Shown one piece after another: positions 34,418 through 41,895 of a stretch of 64,000 nt of DNA (its first letter is position 1; every line of letters starts with the position of its first letter). Under the pieces are notes generated by a model that saw nothing but the letters and a program-made list of their open reading frames with translations, did not search any database and was not told the origin of the DNA. Source of the stretch: JAGWRI01 sp035700805. GTDB taxonomy: Bacteria; Gemmatimonadota; Gemmatimonadetes; Gemmatimonadales; Gemmatimonadaceae. Made by a program: the position numbers and the translations under genes. The stretch lies in assembly GCA_035700805.1 (NCBI GenBank), contig DASSOG010000060.1, positions 21,700-85,699 on the forward strand, given 5' to 3'.

Positions 34418-37278
34418 GCCTTCTTGTCAGCGCGGCGGAGCTGGCCACGCGGCGACGCATCGCCGCGGGCGGCCTCTCACCGCTTGCAGGTTCGCTGGCG
34501 ACCGACATGGAGCGCGTGCTGGCCAGCCCGTTCACGGTACCGCGCGAGAAGGCGCTGCTTTCCCGCGCCGGGGGCACGTGCGAACGGGACGGCGCGCCGC
34601 TCGCCTTCGACCCGTGGTCGCCGCACGACCATCGCTGCCCGCGTTGCGGCCTGGTCCACACGGGCGAGCTGCACGACCGCTGGTGGCTCTATCCGTATCA
34701 GCTCTGGATCGCCGAGCGCCTGGTGCACGGCGCCGTGCTGTTCGCCCTGCGCGGCGACCCGCGTCACGGCCAGTTCGTCAAGGCCGTGTTCGAGCAATAC
34801 ATGGAGCAGTATCTCCAGTATCCCAATCGCGACAACGTGCTCGGGCCGAGTCGCCTGTTCTTCAGCACCTATCTCGAGTCCATCTGGCTGTTGCACCTGT
34901 GCGTGGCGCTCGACCTGCTGGAACTGGCGGGGGAGACCGGCCTCGGCGCGCGGGTGCGCGACGGCATCCTCCAGCCGGGCGTCGCGCTCATTGCCGAGTT
35001 TGACGAAGGGGCGTCCAATCGGCAGGTGTGGAACAACGCGGCGCTCCTGGCCGCGTATGCGATGCTCGGCGACTCCCGGTCGGCAGAGCAGGTGGTGGTT
35101 GGCCCCTCCGGGCTGCTGGCGCACCTGCAAGGCGGGCTGCTCCAGGACGGGACCTGGTTCGAAGGCGAGAACTATCATCAATTCGCCCACCGGGGTCTCT
35201 GGTACGGGGTGATCCTTTCGCAGCGCGCGGGGCTCCCGCTGCCGCCAGCGGCCGTCGCGCGATTCGACCTCGGCTTTGCCGCCACGTTTGCCACGGCGCT
35301 GCCGGACCTCACGCTCCCGGCCCGCAAGGATTCGCAGTACGGCACGTCGCTCCGGCAGTGGCGGTTCGCGGAAGCCTGCGAGCTGGGCCTCGCGCGCACG
35401 GGCGACCCGGTCCTGCGTCACCTGCTGGCGCAACTGTACGACAACACCACGCCGCCGGGCGAGACCGGCCGCGCGACCGCCAGCGCCGAAGTGGAGCGCA
35501 ACCTGCCCCCCGTGCGCCTGTCGCGCGCCAGCCTGGGATGGAAGTCGCTGCTGTTTGCCGGCGAGCACGTGGATCTCCCAAGTGGCGATCAAGACCTCGA
35601 ATCACGACGCGGCGGCATGAAGACCGCGCTGCTGCCAGGGCAGGGCATTGCCGTATTCCGCCGAGCTCGCGGGAACGTGTATGCGGCGCTGGATTACGGG
35701 CAGTCCGGCGGCGGGCACGGGCACCCGGATCGGCTGAACCTGCTCCTGGCCGCGGACGGCACCCGCTGGTTCGACGACCTGGGCACCGGGTCCTATGTGG
35801 ATCCGTCGCTGCACTGGTACCGGAGCACGCTGGCGCACAACGCACCCATGGTGGATGGCCATTCGCAATGGCGTATGGACGGCGTGCTCCAGGCGTTCGC
35901 GGAGGACGCCGAGGGCGCGGCGGGATGGGTCCGGGCCAGCGCCTCCATCTGGCCGGGCGTGGAGGCGGAGCGCACGGTCGTCGTCATGGAGGGTTACCTG
36001 ATTGATGTATTGCGCTGGCAGGCGGAACAGGGGGTGATGGTGGCGCTGCCCATGCACTGCGACGGCGTGCTGACGGGCCAGGTCAAGCCCGTTGACGAAG
36101 CCTTCGCCGGCGCTGGCGGACTGGAGGACGGCGGGGATTTCATCACCACCGAACTGGCGCAACGCTCGCGGGCCGTCGCGCGGCTGATGATCACCGCGCG
36201 ATCCGTGGACACGGACACGGCCTTGCGAGGCTTTGTGCGCAGTCCCACGTCCCTGACCTGGTACACGCTCAGCGGGCCGGGACAGCCGGCCGGTGCGCCT
36301 CGGCGATTCCTGGTGGCAGAAGGCGATGCGGGTACGTCGGGTGGCATCTGTACGGTCTGGGCGTGGTCGGATGAGATTGCATCCGTGGATTGGGAGGGTG
36401 AGGCGATCCTCGTGGTTCACCAGGACGGGGCGCAGCATCGGCACCAGCGCGCGGCGGGGGACTGGCAAGTGGACATCCTCGGCGGCTCCAGCCCCCGCCG
36501 AGTGACGCTGGGTGGCTCCACGCGGGCCGATCCCGGTCCTGCGGGCGTGATGCCTGGCCGCGCCGGGCGGGGTGACCCGGTTGCCGCGATGCCGCTTACG
36601 CCGGCGGCGCCCCCGCGCAGGGTCATCCCGCTTTCACTGAACCCTGATGACGCCACAGGCGAGTGGGGGCCCGGGGAGACAACGCGCGAATCAGGGCACG
36701 GCGGCGGCGCCATCTTACTCGACGTGGGCGAAGCCGGGTATCGCCGGTCGGAGGAGTCGTGGCAGGAAGCGGGCCGGCCGACGGCGCGCGTCCGGATAGG
36801 CGCTACGCCCTCGGGCCTGATGGTCTCTGTGCTCGTCCGCGGATCCGCCCGCCGGTTTGCCTTGGCGGATTCAGTGAATAAGTATGACAACGAACCCGCG
36901 GACATCAATGGCGATGGCGTCCAGCTCTACGTGGCCAGCAAGGGCGCCAGCGGGGCGTGGCTGCTGGTGCCGGAGCACGGCGAGCCCGCGGGGGACGTGC
37001 GGACGCGCCCCATTCCGGGGTGGGGCGAGCTCGAACCTGGCCAGGCGACCTGGGCGGAGACTCCCGGCGGGTATGCCATGCACGTCCAGGTGCCATTGCC
37101 GGCCGGGCTGGCCGTGGGGGACGACATTGCCCTCGACGTGCTGGTCAACCAGATCCGTCCGGGGCGCGAGCGCCGCAGTGGGCAACTTGTGCTGTCCGGC
37201 GCCTCCGGCGAATTCGTGTACCTGCGCGGCGACCGGCACGATCCGGCGCGCCTGCTTCATTTCACCATCACGGCCTGA
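34414..37278 (+). CDS. Heparinase II/III-like polysaccharide lyase with C-terminal CBM9-like domain
   Basis: 954 residues, no signal peptide. Seen: an N-terminal alpha-toroid (about 90-400) with FSTYLESIWLLHL and FEGENYHQFAHRGLWYG, then a beta domain opening DYGQSGGGHGHPDRLNLLLAADG and WYRSTLAHNAPMVDGHSQ, the heparinase II/III pattern with candidate catalytic Tyr/His. A Cys/His cluster (C56, H73, C75, C78, H82) near the N-terminus could hold zinc. Residues about 740-954 resemble a CBM9/DOMON sugar-binding domain (YDNEPADINGDGVQLYV, GYAMHVQVPLPAG). Likely cleaves uronic-acid-containing oligosaccharides inside the cell. Its stop overlaps the trmJ start. Confidence 0.82.
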   Translation: MSLLVSAAELATRRRIAAGGLSPLAGSLATDMERVLASPFTVPREKALLSRAGGTCERDGAPLAFDPWSPHDHRCPRCGLVHTGELHDRWWLYPYQLWIAERLVHGAVLFALRGDPRHGQFVKAVFEQYMEQYLQYPNRDNVLGPSRLFFSTYLESIWLLHLCVALDLLELAGETGLGARVRDGILQPGVALIAEFDEGASNRQVWNNAALLAAYAMLGDSRSAEQVVVGPSGLLAHLQGGLLQDGTWFEGENYHQFAHRGLWYGVILSQRAGLPLPPAAVARFDLGFAATFATALPDLTLPARKDSQYGTSLRQWRFAEACELGLARTGDPVLRHLLAQLYDNTTPPGETGRATASAEVERNLPPVRLSRASLGWKSLLFAGEHVDLPSGDQDLESRRGGMKTALLPGQGIAVFRRARGNVYAALDYGQSGGGHGHPDRLNLLLAADGTRWFDDLGTGSYVDPSLHWYRSTLAHNAPMVDGHSQWRMDGVLQAFAEDAEGAAGWVRASASIWPGVEAERTVVVMEGYLIDVLRWQAEQGVMVALPMHCDGVLTGQVKPVDEAFAGAGGLEDGGDFITTELAQRSRAVARLMITARSVDTDTALRGFVRSPTSLTWYTLSGPGQPAGAPRRFLVAEGDAGTSGGICTVWAWSDEIASVDWEGEAILVVHQDGAQHRHQRAAGDWQVDILGGSSPRRVTLGGSTRADPGPAGVMPGRAGRGDPVAAMPLTPAAPPRRVIPLSLNPDDATGEWGPGETTRESGHGGGAILLDVGEAGYRRSEESWQEAGRPTARVRIGATPSGLMVSVLVRGSARRFALADSVNKYDNEPADINGDGVQLYVASKGASGAWLLVPEHGEPAGDVRTRPIPGWGELEPGQATWAETPGGYAMHVQVPLPAGLAVGDDIALDVLVNQIRPGRERRSGQLVLSGASGEFVYLRGDRHDPARLLHFTITA

Positions 37279-38024
37279 TGAATTCCAGACTCGATGCCAT
37301 TCGCGTGGTGCTCCACGAACCGCAGGACCCCGTCAACATTGGCGCCACGGTGCGCGCCATGGCCAACATGGGGGTCGGTACCCTCCACCTGGTGCGCCCC
37401 GTAGCCTACGAGCCGCATCGGCTGGAGGGGATCGCGCACCATACGCGTCCGCTGATTGACGCCATCCAGCACTTTGACGACTTCGAGTCGGCCGTGGCGG
37501 GGTGCGTGCGCGTAGTGGGGTTCACGGCGCGTCGGCGGGCGGCCCGATGGGCCGTCACCACGCCGCGTGAGGAGGCCGCGACGGCCCTGGCCGCCGAGGG
37601 GCCGGTGGCCTATGTGTTCGGGCGCGAGGACAGCGGGCTGCCCAACGAGATCCTGGACCAGGTCCACGCCGCCGTGATGATCCCCACCACGGAGCACGCC
37701 TCGCTGAACCTCGCGCAGGCGGTGCTGGTGGGCCTGTACGAACTGCACCTGGCCGCCCGCGACGCCACGCGCGAGGTGGCGCCCCCGCGCAAGGCCGCGC
37801 CGCCGCCCACCTCGGAGCAACTGGAGCAGTACTTCGCTGACACGCAACGCTCGCTGGACGCCATCGAGTTCTTCAAGACCCGGGACCAGGAGCACATCAT
37901 GCGCACGGTGCGTTCGCTCACCTTCCGGGCCGCGCCCGACGCGCGCGAACTTTCGCTGGTGCGCGCCATGGCGCTGGAAGTCGTCAACTACCTGGCCCGC
38001 CTGCGCCGCACGCCGCGGTCTTGA
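37278..38024 (+). CDS. trmJ: TrmJ-type tRNA 2'-O-methyltransferase (SpoU family)
   Basis: 248 residues. Seen: motif 1 NIGATVRAMANMG, motif 2 VFGREDSGLPNEIL and motif 3 SLNLAQAVLVGLYEL of the SPOUT knotted fold, plus a C-terminal helical extension (HIMRTVRSLTFRAAP) as in TrmJ. Methylates the ribose of nucleotide 32 in several tRNAs with S-adenosylmethionine. The ATG shares a base with the heparinase TGA (TGATG). A housekeeping gene inside an apparently catabolic run, so the operon may be a mixed one. Could also be another SpoU subfamily. Confidence 0.85.
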   Translation: MNSRLDAIRVVLHEPQDPVNIGATVRAMANMGVGTLHLVRPVAYEPHRLEGIAHHTRPLIDAIQHFDDFESAVAGCVRVVGFTARRRAARWAVTTPREEAATALAAEGPVAYVFGREDSGLPNEILDQVHAAVMIPTTEHASLNLAQAVLVGLYELHLAARDATREVAPPRKAAPPPTSEQLEQYFADTQRSLDAIEFFKTRDQEHIMRTVRSLTFRAAPDARELSLVRAMALEVVNYLARLRRTPRS

Positions 38025-38056
38025 CGTCACCCACCCGTCCGACATTCTTCACCCCC

Positions 38057-39391
38057 ATGGTATTCAAGAGACTTTTCGATCGCGCATCGGCCGCCGACGC
38101 GTCCAGTGAGGACGCCGGCGCCGGTGGCGATGCCACCGAGGTGGAGTCGGGCGACTCCGCCATCGCTCCCGAGAGTGAGGAGTTCCTGCCCGAGGAAACC
38201 GTCGAGCGCTCCTGGGCCGATCGCGCCGCCGCCGTCATTCCGGGCGGATCCTCCACGGGCAGCAAGCAGCCGCGCACGCTCTACGGCGTGGAAACGCCGG
38301 ACGCCCCCACGCACTTTGCGCAGGCGTCCGGGTGCCACGTGGTCACGCCCGACGGCGCCACATACGTGGACTGCACCATGGCGCTCGGAGCCGTGGCGCT
38401 GGGCTACGCGGAGCCGAATGTCACGCACGCGGTGATGGATGCCGTGGGTGGAGGCAACGTCTCGGGGCTGAACAGCACATATGAAGTGGAGGCCGCCGAG
38501 CGACTGGCGGCCATCGTGCCGTGCGCGGAGCGCGTGCGCTTCCTGAAGTCGGGCGCGGAAGCGACGGCGGCCGCCTTGCGCCTGGCGCGCACGTACACCG
38601 GTCGCGACGTGGTGGTGGCGTGCGGCTACTTTGGCTGGCACGACTGGTCCAGCGAGGGCGCCGGCATTCCCGGCGGCGCCCGGCAGGATGTCATTCGCGT
38701 TCCCTTTGATGACGTGGCCGTGCTGGAAGCCACCGTTGCCGAGGTGGCCGACCGCCTGGCCGCGGTGATCCTGGAGCCGGTGATTGAGCGGATGCCATCG
38801 GACGCATGGATCGCGCGGGCGCGCGAACTGTGCACGCGTCATGGCGCCGTGCTCATCTTCGACGAGATGAAGACGGGCTTCCGCCTGGCGCCCGGCGGAT
38901 ATCAGGAAGTCGCCGGGGTCACGCCCGACCTCGCCACCTTTGGCAAGGCGCTGGCCAACGGCTTTCCGCTGGCGGCGGTGTGTGGCGTGCGCGACGTGAT
39001 GGACGCCGCCTCGCGTACCTGGATCTCGTCCACGCTCGCGGGCGAGGCGGGCGCGCTGGCCGCCGCCATTGCAGTAATGGCATGGCACGAGCAGGCCGAT
39101 ATCTGCCAGACGCTCCAGCGCAACGGCGCGGAAATGCGGCGCGTGGTCTCGGCGGCGGTCCAGGCCAGCGGGGTGGCGGGCGTGCGCGTGGAAGGCCTGG
39201 ACCAGATGTGGCTGCTGCGCTTTGACGATCCCGCCCTGGAGGTCCGGTTCGTGCAGGGCGCCACACGGCACGGCGTGCTGTTCAAGCGCGGGGCGTACAA
39301 CTACGCCAGCGTGGCGCACGATGACGAAGTGGTGCGTGTCATCGAAGGGGCCGCCAGCCGCACGTTCGTCGAGCTGGTTGAGGGCGCGTGA
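38057..39391 (+). CDS. Class III (GSA-type) PLP aminotransferase
   Basis: 444 residues from the ATG at 38057; a TTG at 38021 in the same frame overlaps the trmJ stop (TTGA) and would add 12 residues. Seen: an acidic, low-complexity N-terminus (about 60 residues), then IPGGSSTGSKQ, RVRFLKSGAEATAAALRLAR, GYFGWHDW, LIFDEMKTGFRLAPGG and the PLP Lys297 in FGKALANGFPLAAV. The fold is that of glutamate-1-semialdehyde aminomutase, but the N-terminal motif and context do not fit haem synthesis. Similar proteins occur in sugar or surface-polysaccharide clusters. Substrate unknown. Coupled by GTGA to the following amidohydrolase. Confidence 0.8.
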   Translation: MVFKRLFDRASAADASSEDAGAGGDATEVESGDSAIAPESEEFLPEETVERSWADRAAAVIPGGSSTGSKQPRTLYGVETPDAPTHFAQASGCHVVTPDGATYVDCTMALGAVALGYAEPNVTHAVMDAVGGGNVSGLNSTYEVEAAERLAAIVPCAERVRFLKSGAEATAAALRLARTYTGRDVVVACGYFGWHDWSSEGAGIPGGARQDVIRVPFDDVAVLEATVAEVADRLAAVILEPVIERMPSDAWIARARELCTRHGAVLIFDEMKTGFRLAPGGYQEVAGVTPDLATFGKALANGFPLAAVCGVRDVMDAASRTWISSTLAGEAGALAAAIAVMAWHEQADICQTLQRNGAEMRRVVSAAVQASGVAGVRVEGLDQMWLLRFDDPALEVRFVQGATRHGVLFKRGAYNYASVAHDDEVVRVIEGAASRTFVELVEGA

Positions 39392-40269
39392 GTCCCGTTG
39401 TCCGGCCGTCGCCGCTGGCCGGCCCCGATCCGCTGATTGACGCGCATGCGCATTTCCTCTACGCCGGCTGCGGGCGCGCGGACTGGCAGGAGGTCAACGC
39501 CGCCCGGCTCCGCGCTGGTGAGCGCATCGGCATCTGGTATCACGTGGCCTCCATCCTCGGCACCTTCGGGTTCAATTCCCCCACGTACTTCCCCTCGCCC
39601 GCCGACGTCTCCCTGGGCAACGACGCCATGCTGGCGCTCACCCGCGCGCACGACGACCGCGTGCGCATGTACGTGACCGTGAACCCCAATCACACCGCTC
39701 ACGCGCTGGAGGAGATCGAGCGCTGCGTGGCAGCGGGCGCCATTGGCGTGAAGCTCGCCGCCAGTCGGCGTGCCAGCGATCCGCTGCTCGACCCGGTGTG
39801 CGAGGTCGCCGCCAGGCATCACCTGCCGGTGCTGCATCACATCTGGCAGCATCGCACGCGCGAGTGGCCGTCGCAGGAGATTTCCGACGGCCTGGACCTC
39901 GCCGAGCTCGCGCGCCGGCATCCCACCGTGTCGTTCATCCTGGCGCACATCGGCGGCGGCGGCGACTACATGCACACGCTGGCCGCCATCGCCGAGGTGC
40001 CCAACATCTACGCCGACCTGTCCGGCAGCGGGGTGGATCGCGGGATGCTGGACGAGGCCATCCTCCGACTGGGCGCGGAGCGCCTCATCTGGGGGTGCGA
40101 CGTCACCATGGAGACCGGGCTCGCCAAGCTCATGGGCTTCGAGGCCATCCGGCTGACGGCGGACCACACGGCGCGCATCCGCGCGGGGACGGCGATGCAC
40201 ATCTTTCCCCAGGGCTCGTTTCCGCGAATTCCTGGTGGCCCGTCGGAATCCCGAGTGAGTACATCGTGA
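39388..40269 (+). CDS. Amidohydrolase-2 family metal hydrolase
   Basis: 293 residues, TIM-barrel. Seen: metal ligands HAH (H20, H22), Lys122 in GVKLAAS, HH in PVLHHIWQH (150-151), His187 in AHIGGGGDYMH and the catalytic Asp238 in WGCDVTME: a complete set. Family members hydrolyse or decarboxylate cyclic or acidic compounds. GTG start at 39388 overlaps the aminotransferase stop (GTGA), and its stop overlaps the next gene the same way, so all three are translationally coupled. Product function unknown; a role in processing the aminotransferase product is a guess. Confidence 0.8.
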   Translation: MSPVVRPSPLAGPDPLIDAHAHFLYAGCGRADWQEVNAARLRAGERIGIWYHVASILGTFGFNSPTYFPSPADVSLGNDAMLALTRAHDDRVRMYVTVNPNHTAHALEEIERCVAAGAIGVKLAASRRASDPLLDPVCEVAARHHLPVLHHIWQHRTREWPSQEISDGLDLAELARRHPTVSFILAHIGGGGDYMHTLAAIAEVPNIYADLSGSGVDRGMLDEAILRLGAERLIWGCDVTMETGLAKLMGFEAIRLTADHTARIRAGTAMHIFPQGSFPRIPGGPSESRVSTS

Positions 40270-41024
40270 TTGATGTCAACACGCTGATCGGCCCGTATCC
40301 CTTCCGGTACGTGCCGCATCCCGATGCCGACGTGCTGGTGCACGTGCTCGAGCGCGAGGGGCTCGCGGGCGCGTGGGTGGGGCACCTGCCCAGCGCATTT
40401 CACCGGGATCCTTCGGCGGGGAACGCGCAACTGTACACGGCGCTGGCGCCGCACCGGATGTTGCGCCCGGTGCCCACCGTCCGGCCCGACTGGCCGCGGT
40501 GGGAGCAGTCGCTGGATCGCGCGCAGGGCGCGGGCGCGCCCGCGGTGCGTGTGTATCCGAATATCTGGGGGCTCGGGCCACACGACGCGCGGCTCCCGGA
40601 GTTTGCCCGCGCCTGCGGCGCGCGACGGATGGCCGTGCTGCTCAGCGTGAAATTCGAGGACCTGCGTCAGCGCCATCCGATGGACAGCGTCGGCGACCTG
40701 ACGGCCGCCACCGTGCGGACGCTCGCGCGCGCGGGAGACGGCGTCCGGCTCGTGGTGACGGCGGCCGGTCGCGAGTTCATAGAGGAAGTGCACTGGGGGC
40801 TCACGCCGGAGGAGCAGCGGCGCGTCGTGTGGGATTTTTCATGGGTGTGGGGTCCGCCGGAGGATCACCTGGCTCGGCTCTTTGCCTCCATTGGGAGCGC
40901 ACGCTTTGTGTACGGCACGCAATGGCCGTTGCGGCTCACGCAGGCGGCCCGGGCGAACCTGGCGCTGTTGCCCGACGGCGGCGCCTCCGCGCAACTGGCG
41001 GATCCTGACGCGCTCTTCGGGTGA
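40266..41024 (+). CDS. Amidohydrolase-like protein lacking metal ligands (probable partner subunit)
   Basis: 252 residues, same barrel family as the gene before. Seen: it starts IDVNTLIGPYPFRYV, with no HxH; where the partner has AHIGGGGDY it has VTAAGREFIEE, and where the catalytic Asp should be it reads YGTQWPLR. None of the five metal positions is kept, while the overall order of strands and length survive. Inference: a non-catalytic paralogue, probably pairing with the active enzyme, since the two overlap by GTGA at 40266. Alternatively it has a different, metal-free activity. Confidence 0.65.
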   Translation: MIDVNTLIGPYPFRYVPHPDADVLVHVLEREGLAGAWVGHLPSAFHRDPSAGNAQLYTALAPHRMLRPVPTVRPDWPRWEQSLDRAQGAGAPAVRVYPNIWGLGPHDARLPEFARACGARRMAVLLSVKFEDLRQRHPMDSVGDLTAATVRTLARAGDGVRLVVTAAGREFIEEVHWGLTPEEQRRVVWDFSWVWGPPEDHLARLFASIGSARFVYGTQWPLRLTQAARANLALLPDGGASAQLADPDALFG

Positions 41025-41216
41025 CCGCCGCTTGCGTACACGGGTCTGGCCAGATGGTGAGCTACGTCAATTTCCCCATCCCGAATACTTGCGCTCAGCC
41101 GTGCGCGGAATGAGATTCTGGCGTTGTTCGTGTATCTGCGATTCCCTTCGCATGTCACGCCTTCCGTTTCAATCGCCGCACCCATATCACGTGAGACCCT
41201 TCCGCCTCATTTTGCG

Positions 41217-41894
41217 ATGACCAAGCGCAGGAAGTGGACCGCCATTCCCGGGCTGGTCGCATTGGCCGCCGGCGCCGTGATTCTTTCCGCCTACAGCGGC
41301 GCCTCCTCCTCAAAGAACAGTTCGCCCACGCAACCCATTGCGTTCCCACATTCCGTTCATGTGGGCAAGCTCGGGATCAACTGCGTGTACTGCCACTACT
41401 CGGCGAACAATTCGTTTGACCCCGGACTGCCCGCCGTTTCCACCTGCATGGGCTGTCACCTGCTCGTGGGACCGGACCGTCCCGCCAGCGACCTCGGCCC
41501 CAAGCGCAAGAGCGCCGGCATCCAGAAGCTGTGGGAATACGCCGGACTCGCCGGCAAGCCCGCCAAGCCCATCCCGTGGAATCGCATCCACAAGCTGCCG
41601 GAGTACGTCCACTTTCCGCACATGCGGCACGTCAACGCGGGCGTCACCTGCCAGACCTGCCACGGGCCCATCCAGACGGAAGACAAGGTCTATCAGTACG
41701 CCACGCTGAACATGGGGTGGTGCATCAACTGCCACGTGAACGGCTACGACCCCAAGCAGGGTGAGGAAATGGTGAGCATGGTTTCGGATGGGCGAGGCGG
41801 CGCGACGCTGCCGGCCGCCGACCGGGCCGCGGCCGCCACGCCGGACTCGCTGCGCAAGAAGGCGCGTTACGACTGTTCCGTGTGCCATTACTGA
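41217..41894 (+). CDS. actA: Alternative complex III subunit ActA, pentahaem cytochrome c
   Basis: 225 residues. Seen: one N-terminal hydrophobic anchor (about 9-27) and exactly five haem c sites, CVYCH (56), CMGCH (77), CQTCH (145), CINCH (169) and CSVCH (220), the ActA count. It passes electrons from the Fe-S domain of ActB towards ActE or an oxidase, facing the periplasm. ATG at 41217 gives the positively charged N-terminus (Thr-Lys-Arg-Arg-Lys). No Shine-Dalgarno; TCATTTTG (41207-41214) just before it is one base off a TAnnTTTG box. First gene of actABCDEF. The 192-base spacer upstream holds a possible cytochrome remnant. Confidence 0.93.
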   Translation: MTKRRKWTAIPGLVALAAGAVILSAYSGASSSKNSSPTQPIAFPHSVHVGKLGINCVYCHYSANNSFDPGLPAVSTCMGCHLLVGPDRPASDLGPKRKSAGIQKLWEYAGLAGKPAKPIPWNRIHKLPEYVHFPHMRHVNAGVTCQTCHGPIQTEDKVYQYATLNMGWCINCHVNGYDPKQGEEMVSMVSDGRGGATLPAADRAAAATPDSLRKKARYDCSVCHY

Positions 41895-41895
41895 C

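Noticed and set aside
38057..39391. hemL (glutamate-1-semialdehyde aminomutase)
   Set aside because: Fold fits, but the acidic N-terminal extension, altered IPGGSS region and coupling to two amidohydrolases argue for another substrate.
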